NCBI RefSeq assembly: GCF_017569205.1
Contig: NZ_CP071870.1
Location: 248,001-312,000, forward strand
Source of the DNA: Propioniciclava sp. MC1595
GTDB lineage: Bacteria > Actinomycetota > Actinomycetes > Propionibacteriales > Propionibacteriaceae
Length of the DNA stretch: 64,000 nucleotides
Reading direction: 5' to 3'
Part shown: piece after piece, positions 40,974 through 50,230 of the stretch
How positions within the stretch are numbered: the stretch's first letter is position 1
Layout: every line of letters starts with the position of its first letter
Translations under genes and position numbers: made by a program
The notes under the pieces: generated by a model
The model's input: only the letters and a program-made list of their open reading frames with translations
Told to the model about the DNA's origin: nothing
The model's database searches: none

Positions 40974-42464
40974 TCAGTTGGCGTGCGCGATCAGCTTGTC
41001 GTAGACGACCTGGAACCGCTCCATGCGGCGCTGGTAGTAGCCCAGTCGGTCGGGGTGCGGGAGGAACGGCTCCCCGCGCGGCGCCGCGGCCGGCGTCACG
41101 CCCGGGGCGAGCACCGGCAGCGTGTGCAGGGCCGTCCCGCGCAGCGTCGACCGCTTGAGGGTGAGCGGCGTGACGGGCACGCTCGCGGCGTCCGCGATCG
41201 CCTGCATCAGGCCGGGCTGGTCGGCGGTGACCCGGCCGGTCGCGATGATCTCGGTGGGGCGTCCGGCGACCGTGACCAGGTCGCGCAGCATGCGCACGTA
41301 CGACAGGGCCACCCCCTCGATCGTGGCCCGGTAGAGGTCGGACGCCGTGGTGGCGGCCGACACCCGGTGCAGCACCGCGCGGGCCTCGCCGACCCAGCCG
41401 GTGGACCGCTCGCCGGAGAACCACGGCAGTACGACGGGCAGGCCGGGCACCGGGTCCGAGACCACCAGTTCGGCGAGCTCGGCGGCGGGCGGCAGGCGCA
41501 GGGTCTCCTCGAGCCAGGTCACGGCGCGGCCGACGTCGTTGAGCGCGCCGCCCAGGATCGAGGACGTCTCGTCGATCCGGTTGCACCACAACCCGCGGGG
41601 CAGGTTGTCGAGGTCGCCCGCCACCAGCACGCGCATGGCGCCCGAGGTGGCTGCGGACAGCACCATCGTCGAGGAGTCGACCGAGCCGGCCCCGATCGAC
41701 TGGCTGTGGCCGTCGGAGATCGGGGCGAACCAGACGGCGTCGGCCAGCACGGGCCAGGTTCCGCCGACCGCCGTCACCGGGGTGAGCGGCGCCGAGGGTG
41801 GCGCGATGGGGGAGAGCTCCTCGACGTCGACGCCGACCAGGTCGAGGAGGGTGGCGTCCCACGTGCCCTCGCGGCGGTTGAGCATGCCGGTCCACGCGGC
41901 GGTCGACGTGCCGGCGGCCGTGGTGCCGATGATGCGCAGCCACGCGTACTCGCCGAGGCTCATCCACTGGCGCACCCGCTCGAACGTGCGCGGGTCGGTC
42001 TGCTTCAGCCACAGGAACCGGCTCGGCAGGTAGCCCGTGTGCTGGCGGGTGCCGGTGCGCTGCTGGGTGTCGTCCTCGTTGAGGATGCTCTTGAGGTAGT
42101 TCACCTGCGCCGAGGAGCGGCTGTCGGCGTAGGTGTAGCAGGGGGTGATGGCCGCACCCGCGGCGTCCACCCCGACCAGGGAGGACGCGAACGTGTCGAT
42201 GGCGACCCCGTCGATGGGGTGGGGGAACCCCTCGACCACGGCCGAGATCACCTGCCGCACCTCGGCGGTGACCTGGTCGGGGTCGATGGTGGAGGTGCCG
42301 TTGGCGATGGTGGTGAACGCGTGGCCGACCTTGGTGCGGTGGCCCTTCACCGGGCGGGCGTGCGCGTCGAAGATGCCGGCGCGCGTGCCGGTCGAACCCA
42401 CGTCGATGGCGAGGACGAAGGGGGCCCGGGCCTCGTCCAGGCGGGTGGTCAGCGATGCCGTCAT
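40974..42464 (-). CDS. FGGY-family carbohydrate kinase
   Basis: 496 residues from ATG 42464, with GGGAG six bases upstream. The ATPase phosphate loop FVLAIDVGSTGTRAGIFDA, the middle GVDAAGAAITPCYTYADSR (sugar contact Asp region) and C-terminal LPWFSGERSTGWVGEAR and ATGRVTADQPGLMQAIAD mark an FGGY kinase, nearest in look to gluconokinase/xylulokinase. The sugar cannot be told, and no sugar transporter or isomerase is adjacent. It converges with the AI-2E gene. Confidence 0.85.
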   Translation of the reverse strand: MTASLTTRLDEARAPFVLAIDVGSTGTRAGIFDAHARPVKGHRTKVGHAFTTIANGTSTIDPDQVTAEVRQVISAVVEGFPHPIDGVAIDTFASSLVGVDAAGAAITPCYTYADSRSSAQVNYLKSILNEDDTQQRTGTRQHTGYLPSRFLWLKQTDPRTFERVRQWMSLGEYAWLRIIGTTAAGTSTAAWTGMLNRREGTWDATLLDLVGVDVEELSPIAPPSAPLTPVTAVGGTWPVLADAVWFAPISDGHSQSIGAGSVDSSTMVLSAATSGAMRVLVAGDLDNLPRGLWCNRIDETSSILGGALNDVGRAVTWLEETLRLPPAAELAELVVSDPVPGLPVVLPWFSGERSTGWVGEARAVLHRVSAATTASDLYRATIEGVALSYVRMLRDLVTVAGRPTEIIATGRVTADQPGLMQAIADAASVPVTPLTLKRSTLRGTALHTLPVLAPGVTPAAAPRGEPFLPHPDRLGYYQRRMERFQVVYDKLIAHAN

Positions 42465-42547
42465 GTGCAGCTCCCGGTTGAGGAATGCACCCACGCTAGG
42501 CCAGTCGCGCCCCCGCCGTGGCGAAACCTCGCACCTACGATGGGCCC

Positions 42548-42973
42548 ATGCCCGATCCCTCGGCCGACCAGCCGCCCGTCGACCGCCGCGAGGCCGCCCG
42601 CCGCATGGCCGACCTGGCCGCCTCCGCGCGCCGCGGTGAGGCCCAGGCGGCCCAGGTCCTGATCGATGATTTCCTGGTCGCCGTCCGGGCGAGGGGGATC
42701 GCCCCCGAGCGGCTGGTCGCCACGCAGCTCGACGGGCGGCAGGTCCGCACCGACAAGACCGGCTGGTACGTCAACCGCAAGCGCAGCATCGCGATCGGGG
42801 AGCAGGGGGAGTGGTACGTGCTGACCGTGCCGTCCTCGACGTTCGGCCGCTTCACCGGGGTGAAGCTTGAGGCGTCCCCGCCCGAGATGGTGGTCGGTCG
42901 CGGCGGTCGTGACGGGGAGAGCGGCGACCTCGCCGACTTCCTCGCCCGGGTGCTCGACCCCGACAGCGCCTGA
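42548..42973 (+). CDS. Hypothetical protein
   Basis: 141 residues from ATG 42548. A helical, charged start (DRREAARRMADLAASARRGEAQ) is followed by a beta-rich part (GWYVNRKRSIAIGEQGEWYVLTVPSSTFGRFTGVKL) and an acidic helical end. No signal peptide, membrane segment or named domain. Codon use matches the neighbours. A hairpin follows its stop. Confidence 0.65.
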   Translation: MPDPSADQPPVDRREAARRMADLAASARRGEAQAAQVLIDDFLVAVRARGIAPERLVATQLDGRQVRTDKTGWYVNRKRSIAIGEQGEWYVLTVPSSTFGRFTGVKLEASPPEMVVGRGGRDGESGDLADFLARVLDPDSA

Positions 42974-42984
42974 AACTGCGCCGA

Positions 42985-43013
42985 GGAGCTGCGGCACCCC
43001 AACCTGCAGCTCC
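42985..43013 (+). terminator. Hairpin after the hypothetical gene
   Basis: GGAGCTGC (42985-42992) pairs perfectly with GCAGCTCC (43006-43013) around a 13-nt loop, 12 bases past the stop. No T-run; possible terminator. Confidence 0.5.
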
Positions 43014-43143
43014 CCGGGCAATTCTGAGAGTAAGGTGAGAAACTGGCCTCGCGCAACGCTGCCGGTCCGGATGCGATAACGATTTGTTAACCCTCTCCAC
43101 ATCGTCAGGAACCGCTCGGCCCTGATGGAGAAATTTCGGGGCT

Positions 43144-43185
43144 GACAACACCGGCCGCCGCCCGGACAACACCTCGGACAACACC
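43144..43185 (+). repeat. Three GACAACACC repeats in the leader of the sigma-like gene
   Basis: GACAACACC occurs at 43144-43152, 43165-43173 and 43177-43185, all on the plus strand, 21 to 62 bases before the ATG at 43206. They may be regulator-binding sites or promoter elements. Confidence 0.5.
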
Positions 43186-43205
43186 CGCCCGACAGGCTCG
43201 CCGGC

Positions 43206-43868
43206 ATGACGTGCACCGGCCTCTCCCGCACCGTGACCGCCCTCAACGATGAGTGGTCGACCCTCGCCGACGAACCGGCTCCGCTGAGCTGGCGGGCGGT
43301 CCCCGCGCTGCCCCTCGGCACCCTCGGCGACGTGCTCGCCGGCGTGCGGTCGGCGCCCGACACCGTGCTCCTGGCGCTGCTCGGGCTCCAGGCGGAGGGG
43401 GACGCGCTGGCCGGCCGCGTGGTCGTGCAGGCGATGCTGCCGAAGATGATCCTGATGGCGGTGCGCGACGACGGCGCCGACGTCGACGACTACCTCGCCG
43501 CCCTGTGGGTGCGGGTGGCCACCTACCCGGTCGCGCGGCGTCCGCGACGGGTGGCGGCGAACCTGGCCCTCGACACCCTGAAGTCGGTGAAGGCCACCCG
43601 TCCGCGGGCGGTCATGGCCCTGCCCGGCGGCCCGGTGCCCGACCCGCTGGCCGACGCGACGACGGTGCTGGACGCCGGCGTCCGACTCGGTGCCATCGAC
43701 GGCCTCACCCGCCGCACGCTGGAGGTGGTCTACGTGGACGGCCGCTCCAGCAGCGCGGCGGGGGCGGTGCTGGGGATGTCGGCCGAGACAGTCCGCTGGC
43801 GGTGCTCCAAGGGGGTGCGGGCGCTGCGCGCCGTCGCGCCCGAGCTGACCGACCTGCTGGCCGGGTGA
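43206..43868 (+). CDS. Sigma-70 region 4-like regulatory protein
   Basis: 220 residues. The body is helical with no clear region 2 promoter-melting motif (DDYLAALWVRVATYPVARRPRRVAANLALDTLKSV resembles a degenerate region 2). The C-terminus has a region-4-like helix-turn-helix: TRRTLEVVYVDGRSSSAAGAVLGMSAETVRWRCSKGVRALR. Such proteins occur in actinobacteria as divergent ECF-like factors or anti-phage/replication relatives; true sigma activity is uncertain. It converges with the response-regulator gene 13 bases after its stop. Confidence 0.65.
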   Translation: MTCTGLSRTVTALNDEWSTLADEPAPLSWRAVPALPLGTLGDVLAGVRSAPDTVLLALLGLQAEGDALAGRVVVQAMLPKMILMAVRDDGADVDDYLAALWVRVATYPVARRPRRVAANLALDTLKSVKATRPRAVMALPGGPVPDPLADATTVLDAGVRLGAIDGLTRRTLEVVYVDGRSSSAAGAVLGMSAETVRWRCSKGVRALRAVAPELTDLLAG

Positions 43869-43881
43869 CATGACCGCGGGC

Positions 43882-44538
43882 TCAGCGCCCGGCGAGGCCG
43901 TTCTCGTAGGCGAACAGCACCAGCCCGACGCGGTCGCGGGCCTGCAGCTTGGTGAGCAGCCGCCCGATGTGGGTCTTGACGGTGCCCTCGGCCATGTACA
44001 GGTTCTGGGCGATCTCGGCGTTGGTGGCCCCCGTCGCGACCTCGAGCAGCACCTCGCGTTCGCGCTCGGTGAGCAGCGCGAAGCGGGGGTCGTGCTCGCC
44101 CGGCGTGGGCGACAGGGTCGGCGCCACGTGGTCGAGCAGCCGGCGGGTGGTCGAGGGGGCGACGACGGCGTCGCCGGCGGCCACATTGCGGATCGCGTTC
44201 AGCAGGTCGACCGGGCGCGCGTCCTTGAGCAGGAAGCCGGACGCCCCGGCCTTCAGTGCGGCGAACGCGTACTCGTCCAGGTCGAAGGTGGTCAGCACCA
44301 GCACCTTGGTGCCCAGCCGCGCCTCGACGATGCGCCGGGTGGCCTCGACGCCGTCCATCACCGGCATGCGGATGTCCATGAGCACGACGTCGGCCGGGTC
44401 GGCCAGCAGGGCGCGGACGGCCTGGGCGCCGTCGGGCGCCTCACCGACGACCTCGAGGTCGTCCTCCGAGTCGATCAGCATGCGGAAGCCGCTGCGCACC
44501 AGCGCCTGGTCGTCGGCCAGGAACACGCGGATGGCCAT
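43882..44538 (-). CDS. NarL/FixJ-type response regulator
   Basis: 218 residues. Receiver domain: MAIRVFLADDQALVRSGFRM holds the acidic pair, VVLMDIRMPVMDGVEA the phospho-acceptor Asp (about residue 54), and the conserved Thr and Lys follow (VLTTFD, FLLKDARP). The C-terminal LuxR-type helix-turn-helix is LTEREREVLLEVATGATNAEIAQNLYMAEGTVKTHIGRLLTKL. It lies 3 bases after the kinase stop and is its cognate partner. Confidence 0.94.
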   Translation of the reverse strand: MAIRVFLADDQALVRSGFRMLIDSEDDLEVVGEAPDGAQAVRALLADPADVVLMDIRMPVMDGVEATRRIVEARLGTKVLVLTTFDLDEYAFAALKAGASGFLLKDARPVDLLNAIRNVAAGDAVVAPSTTRRLLDHVAPTLSPTPGEHDPRFALLTEREREVLLEVATGATNAEIAQNLYMAEGTVKTHIGRLLTKLQARDRVGLVLFAYENGLAGR

Positions 44539-44541
44539 GGG

Positions 44542-45765
44542 TCAGCTCCTCCTCGCCGGGGCGGGCGTGTTGTCGCGGAAGGGGATCGAGGCGGTCACGC
44601 GGAACCCCGGCCGCCCGGCCAGGGGCCCCGCCTTCAGCGTGCCACCCATCGACGTGACGCGCTCGTACATGCCGCGCAGGCCGTTGCCGCCGCCGTCCGT
44701 CGGGTTCTCGATGCCCTCGCCGTCGTCCACCACGTCGACCGTCAGCGCGTCGCGGCCGTAGTCGAGCGTGACCAGCGCGTGCGCGCCCGGGCCGGCGTGC
44801 TTGAGGAAGTTCGTCAGCGCCTCCTGCGTCACCCGATAGATCGTCAGCGACAACGCCTGCGGGACGGTGAAGGGGGTGCCGTTGACGACCAGACGGGCCC
44901 GGTCGGAGGTGCGGTGCACGAGGTCGGGGATGTCGTGCAGCGTGGGCATCGGGGCGTAGTTCGGCGGCTCGGCGGCGCCGGGGTCGGAGCGCAGCACCCC
45001 GACGATGCGGCGCATCTCGTGCAGGGCCTCGCGGCCGGTCTCGGCGATGGTGTCGAGGGCCTCGGCGGCCGCCTCGGGCTTGCGCGTGGCCGCGGCCCGC
45101 CCGCCCTCGGCCTGGACGATCATGACCGACAGCGAGTGGGCCACGATGTCGTGCAGCTCGCGCGCGATCATCGCGCGGGTGGACGCCTCGGCGAGCTTGG
45201 TCTGCTGCTCCCGCTCGGCGAGCAGCAGGGTGTACCGCTCCTCGGCGGCCTGCACCTGCGCGGCGCGCGACTCGGCGACCTCGCGGGTGCGCCGGCCGAT
45301 CGCGTAGGGGGTGAGCACCGCGCCCAGGCAGGCGCCCCAGAACAGGATGTCGGCGCTGGGGTTGGTGTCGAACCCCGCGAACCAGCGCATCGGGCCGAGC
45401 ACCGACGCGAACGCGCCGATGACGATCACCGAGCGGGCCAGGTGGCCGGCCACCCAGCGGGCGACGCTGTAGGCGACGATGGGCACCGCGATCAGGGACG
45501 CCGTGGGCACCGGGATCAGCAGCAGCTGGAACACCCCCGCCAGCGTGCACAGCGCCAGCATCGCCAGCGGTGCGTGCCGCCGGAGCGCCAGCGGGAGGGT
45601 GAACGACGCCGACAGCGCGTACAGCGCCGAGTAGTCGATCGGGATGGTGAACAGGGTGATGTAGGGCACGATCGCGACCAGCGTCACGGAGACGGCGAGG
45701 ATGCCGTCCGCGACCCAGTCCCGCTGGGACGCACCCGGCGGGAACAGCACATCGATCACGCTCAT
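44542..45765 (-). CDS. Sensor histidine kinase (HisKA_3, DesK/NarL-partner type)
   Basis: 407 residues from ATG 45765. Five to six membrane segments fill residues about 20-165. A short coiled helix (AAEERYTLLLAEREQQTKLAEASTRA) leads to the dimerisation helix ARELHDIVAHSLSVMIVQAEGG with the phosphorylated His. The ATPase domain has TQEALTNFLKHAG (N box) and GNGLRGMYERV (G box). The signal is unknown; this build is common for envelope-stress sensors in actinobacteria. Confidence 0.93.
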   Translation of the reverse strand: MSVIDVLFPPGASQRDWVADGILAVSVTLVAIVPYITLFTIPIDYSALYALSASFTLPLALRRHAPLAMLALCTLAGVFQLLLIPVPTASLIAVPIVAYSVARWVAGHLARSVIVIGAFASVLGPMRWFAGFDTNPSADILFWGACLGAVLTPYAIGRRTREVAESRAAQVQAAEERYTLLLAEREQQTKLAEASTRAMIARELHDIVAHSLSVMIVQAEGGRAAATRKPEAAAEALDTIAETGREALHEMRRIVGVLRSDPGAAEPPNYAPMPTLHDIPDLVHRTSDRARLVVNGTPFTVPQALSLTIYRVTQEALTNFLKHAGPGAHALVTLDYGRDALTVDVVDDGEGIENPTDGGGNGLRGMYERVTSMGGTLKAGPLAGRPGFRVTASIPFRDNTPAPARRS

Positions 45766-45799
45766 CGGGCCCAGCCTATTCGCGCCTACAATGGCGGCC

Positions 45800-45949
45800 A
45801 TGAGAGCGGTGCCCCTGGTCGTGTCGGCTCTCGCGTTGGGGGCGGCCGCCGTGCTGCGCAGCCGACGCGAGCGTCGTGATCGGGATGCCCGGGTGTGGGC
45901 CGCCGCCACCGACGCCCTCGCGGGCGAACCCCGGAGGGACGACGCATGA
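45800..45949 (+). CDS. Small DLW-39-like membrane-anchored protein
   Basis: 49 residues: a hydrophobic N-terminus (AVPLVVSALALGAAAVL), a basic stretch RSRRERRDRD, then RVWAAATDALAGE, which resembles the conserved D-L-W-A-x-A-T-D core of the actinobacterial DLW-39 family (here RVW in place of DLW). TACAAT at 45787-45792 would put the transcription start at about 45799-45800, suggesting a leaderless ATG at 45800; ATG 45791 is the alternative. The stop overlaps the LCP gene start (ATGA). Function unknown. Confidence 0.6.
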   Translation: MRAVPLVVSALALGAAAVLRSRRERRDRDARVWAAATDALAGEPRRDDA

Positions 45950-46971
45950 GCAGGCCTGGGCGCGCCATGGAGGAACCACGCCGGCGCCGGAACGGGTTCC
46001 TCACCTGGTTCTTCGCCGTCATCGGCATCGTCGTGGCGCTCGCGATGATGGTGGGCGGCTTCTACGTGTGGCGGATGTGGTCCACCGCGAGCGACATCGA
46101 GCGCACCAACACCTTGCTCCCGTCGGGGGAGACCGACGACCCCGAGCGCCCGGCCGCCGACGCGTCGGTGGAGGGCTCGTTCAACTATGTGCTGATGGGC
46201 AGCGACTCCCGCGGCGACGGCGACCGGGGGCGCAGCGACGTGCTGATGCTCGCCCACGTCCCGCCGACCCGCGACAAGGTCTACATCGTGTCCTTCCCCC
46301 GTGACATGTGGGTGCAGATCCCCGGGCGCGGGCAGGCCAAGATCAACGCCGCGTACGCCTACGGCGGCGAGGCGCTCGCGACCCGCACGCTCGAGTCGCT
46401 GGTCGGCGTGCGGATGGACCACGCCGCCAAGATCAACTTCGACGGCTTCATGGGGCTGACGACCCAGCTGGGCGGGGTCACGGTGAACAACAAGCACGCC
46501 TCCTCCGTGGGGGAGTACAGCTGGCCCAAGGGCGAGGTGACGATCCAGGGCGAGGAGGCGCTGACCTACGTCCGGCAGCGATACGGCCTGCCCAACGGCG
46601 ACCTCGACCGGGCCGAGCGGCAGCGCGCGGTGGTCAAGGCGATCCTGATGAAGATGCTGACCCTCGACGTGCTCGCCAACCCGCTGAAGTTCAACGAGGT
46701 CATGGGCCAGCTCGGCCAGTACTTCACGGTCGACGAGGGACTGACCAACCAGGTGATCTTCTCAACGGCGACCAGCATGCGGGTGAACTCCGGCGACGAC
46801 ATCGTGATCCTGCAGGCGCCGATCTCCGGGTTCGGGACGTCGGGCGACGGCCAGTCGATCGACATCGTCAACGAGCCACAGCTCGCCGAGATGGCGCAGG
46901 CCGTGCGCACCGGGACCATGGCCGACTACGCGGCCAAGTACAAGGACCAGCCGCTGGCCGGGGGCCGCTGA
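45946..46971 (+). CDS. LytR-CpsA-Psr (LCP) family cell-wall polymer ligase
   Basis: 341 residues. A basic cytoplasmic start, one membrane helix (about 20-42), then the LCP domain: FNYVLMGSDSRGDGDRGRSDVLMLAHV, IVSFPRDMWVQIPGRGQAKINAAYAYGG, GGVTVNNKHAS and NGDLDRAERQR with the conserved Asp and Arg residues that bind pyrophosphate lipids. LCP enzymes attach wall teichoic acid, arabinogalactan or capsule to peptidoglycan. GGAGG lies nine bases before the ATG. A close relative is encoded at 48787-49845. Confidence 0.93.
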   Translation: MSRPGRAMEEPRRRRNGFLTWFFAVIGIVVALAMMVGGFYVWRMWSTASDIERTNTLLPSGETDDPERPAADASVEGSFNYVLMGSDSRGDGDRGRSDVLMLAHVPPTRDKVYIVSFPRDMWVQIPGRGQAKINAAYAYGGEALATRTLESLVGVRMDHAAKINFDGFMGLTTQLGGVTVNNKHASSVGEYSWPKGEVTIQGEEALTYVRQRYGLPNGDLDRAERQRAVVKAILMKMLTLDVLANPLKFNEVMGQLGQYFTVDEGLTNQVIFSTATSMRVNSGDDIVILQAPISGFGTSGDGQSIDIVNEPQLAEMAQAVRTGTMADYAAKYKDQPLAGGR

Positions 46972-48483
<1,512 letters not shown>

Positions 48484-48485
48484 CG

Positions 48486-48749
48486 GTGGCTGGCGATCGC
48501 CCCACGGTGTACACCACGACGTGGTGCCCGTACTCGAGGTCGTTGGTGAACGACCTGCGGTACTTCGGGGTCGCGTTCGACGAGGTCGACGTGGACGCCG
48601 ACGACGAGGCCGCCGACCTGGTGCGCTCCCTCAACGGGGGCGACCGGGTCGTGCCCACCGTCGTCTACCCCGACGGGTCCCACGACACCAACCCCGACGG
48701 TGCCGAGGTCGCCGGGAAGATGGGCCTGTTCGGCTCCGACCCCGAGTGA
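48486..48749 (+). CDS. Mycoredoxin/glutaredoxin-like protein with CPYS site
   Basis: 87 residues from a GTG 3 bases after the tpl stop. The glutaredoxin fold is clear: TVYTTTWCPYSRSLVNDLRYFGVAFDEVDVD, then VVPTVVYPDGS with the cis-Pro. Mycoredoxin-1 has CGYC; here the second Cys is Ser, giving a monothiol CPYS. Monothiol action on mycothiol mixed disulfides needs only the first Cys, so it may still work. The C-terminus is acidic. Confidence 0.82.
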   Translation: MAGDRPTVYTTTWCPYSRSLVNDLRYFGVAFDEVDVDADDEAADLVRSLNGGDRVVPTVVYPDGSHDTNPDGAEVAGKMGLFGSDPE

Positions 48750-48786
48750 TCCGGACGCCGCGGGCCTGCGCCGGTCGTGGCCGGGG

Positions 48787-49845
48787 TCAGCGGTAGGAGG
48801 CCATCGTCCCGTTGTGGATGGCGTCGGCCATCGAGCGCATCCGCGGCCAGTCCACGAGGTTGATCGACTGGCCGCCCCTGCTGCGGCCGAAGCCCGAGAT
48901 GGGGGCCTGCAGGCTCACGACGTCGCCGCCACCGGTGAGGCGCAGGGACGTCCCGATCGACACGATCTGGCCGTTCGTGAGGCCCTGGTCGACGGTGACG
49001 AAGCTGCCCAGCCGGTTCGCCACCGCGCTGAACCGAGCCGGGTTCGCGAGGGTGTCGGCAGAGAGGAGCTTGCCGGCGATCGCCTGCAGCACCAGCCGCT
49101 GGCGCTCCGCCCGGTCGAGGTCACCACGCGGCAGGTTCTTGCGCTCACGCACGTAGGCGAGCGCCTTCTCGCCACTCAGCGTCACCTGCCCGCGCGGGAA
49201 CCCGGGGCTGGCGTGCTTGTTGTTCACCGTCACGCCGCCGAGCGCGTCGGTGAGGCCGATGAAGCCGTCGAAGTTGATCATCGCGGCGTGGTCGATGCGG
49301 GTGCCGATCAGGTTCTCGACCGTGCGCACCGCCAGGGGGACGCCGCCGTACGCGTAGCCCGCGTTGATCTTGGCCGCGCCCCGTCCGGGCACGGTGACCC
49401 ACATGTCGCGGGTGAACGAGACCAGGTAGACCTTGTCGCGCGCCGGGGGTACGTGGGCGAGGATCATCACGTCGCTGCGCCCGCGGTCGTTGCCCCGGGA
49501 GTCCGACCCGAGCAGCAGGATGTTCAGCGTGCCGTCGGCCCCGGGGCCGGGTCGCGCCGGGTTGATCGAGCCGCCGGGCTCGGCCAGCCCGCCCTCGATC
49601 GTCCCGTCGGTCTCCTCCTCGGCCGGGCCGGAGTCGTCGGCGTCCCCCAGGTTGGGGGTGGTGTCCAGGTCCGGGTCGACGGTCATCGGCGAGTCGTCGG
49701 GCATCAGGTCCTCGCGCGGCACCCCCGAGAGCGCCTGCTGGACGGTCCAGGCGTAGAAGCCGCCGAACCCCAGCACCGCGACCAGCGCGAACACCAGCGT
49801 CGCGAGCAGGATGCGTCGGCGCATCGGCTTCTTCGTCGTTGCCAT
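48787..49845 (-). CDS. LytR-CpsA-Psr (LCP) family protein, second copy
   Basis: 352 residues from ATG 49845, with GGAGG six bases upstream; longer frames lack support. Basic start, one membrane helix (about 12-32), an acidic Asp/Glu/Pro-rich linker of about 70 residues, and the LCP core NILLLGSDSRGNDRGRSDVMILAHV, TRDMWVTVPGRGAAKINAGYAYGG, GGVTVNNKHAS, RGDLDRAERQR. It shares long identical runs with the copy at 45946-46971 but differs in the linker. Both probably serve wall-polymer attachment with different partners or conditions. Confidence 0.92.
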   Translation of the reverse strand: MATTKKPMRRRILLATLVFALVAVLGFGGFYAWTVQQALSGVPREDLMPDDSPMTVDPDLDTTPNLGDADDSGPAEEETDGTIEGGLAEPGGSINPARPGPGADGTLNILLLGSDSRGNDRGRSDVMILAHVPPARDKVYLVSFTRDMWVTVPGRGAAKINAGYAYGGVPLAVRTVENLIGTRIDHAAMINFDGFIGLTDALGGVTVNNKHASPGFPRGQVTLSGEKALAYVRERKNLPRGDLDRAERQRLVLQAIAGKLLSADTLANPARFSAVANRLGSFVTVDQGLTNGQIVSIGTSLRLTGGGDVVSLQAPISGFGRSRGGQSINLVDWPRMRSMADAIHNGTMASYR

Positions 49846-49959
49846 GAGGCCCTCCGCGGACCGGGGTGGCGGGTGCGGTCCCGACCCAAGCCTAGGTGGG
49901 TCTGTCAAGGAGGGATGGAGCGCTCGCGCCCGGGTTGCTGGCAGCCGGACGCCGTGGCG

Positions 49960-49965
49960 TACACT
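49960..49965 (+). promoter_or_regulatory. -10 box of the tRNA-Ala gene
   Basis: TACACT lies 11 bases before the first base of the tRNA, a fit to actinobacterial -10 TANNNT. The -35 is unclear. Confidence 0.45.
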
Positions 49966-49976
49966 TGTCCTCCGCC

Positions 49977-50052
49977 GGGGCCATGGCGCAATTGGTAGCG
50001 CACCTGCTTTGCAAGCAGGGGGTTAGGGGTTCGAGTCCCCTTGGCTCCACCA
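49977..50052 (+). tRNA. tRNA-Ala (anticodon TGC)
   Basis: A 76-nt cloverleaf. The acceptor arm GGGGCCA pairs with TGGCTCC and contains the G3-U70 wobble that identifies alanine tRNAs. The anticodon stem CCTGC/GCAGG holds loop TT-TGC-AA. The T-arm reads GGGGTTCGAGTCCCC, and CCA is encoded (50050-50052). It reads GCA and, by wobble, other Ala codons. Confidence 0.97.
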
Positions 50053-50118
50053 CCACTGACCGAGCCTCTTGGTGTCGTGAGGTTGCCTGGTCAACCACCA
50101 CCCTCTATGCTGGAAGCA

Positions 50119-50230
50119 CGAGGGGAGTACTCCACAAGTCCCCGCCGGCCACTTCGGATGACACCATCCCCGGCGGAGCGCCCGATCCGGGTGGAGGAGA
50201 CCTCAGACCGACATCGATCTGAGGAGACCC
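50119..50230 (+). promoter_or_regulatory. yybP-ykoY manganese riboswitch controlling terC
   Basis: The leader has the conserved 5' element GAGGGGAGTACTCC (from 50120) and 3' element GTGGAGGAGACCTC (to 50204); their ends GAGG/CCTC form helix P1. Two GC-rich arms lie between (CCCCGCCGG...CCCGGCGG). Downstream, CCTCAGA (50201-50207) can also pair with TCTGAGG (50218-50224), which contains the ribosome site of the TerC gene. Mn2+ binding should keep CCTC in P1 and free the ribosome site, turning expression on. Consensus and pairing are seen directly; the Mn2+ response is known for this riboswitch class. Confidence 0.88.

Noticed and set aside
39004-42012. 1002-codon minus-strand open frame across the flavin pair and AI-2E genes
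   Set aside because: It crosses several well-supported genes on the plus strand, and its composition is antisense-like, without any motif.
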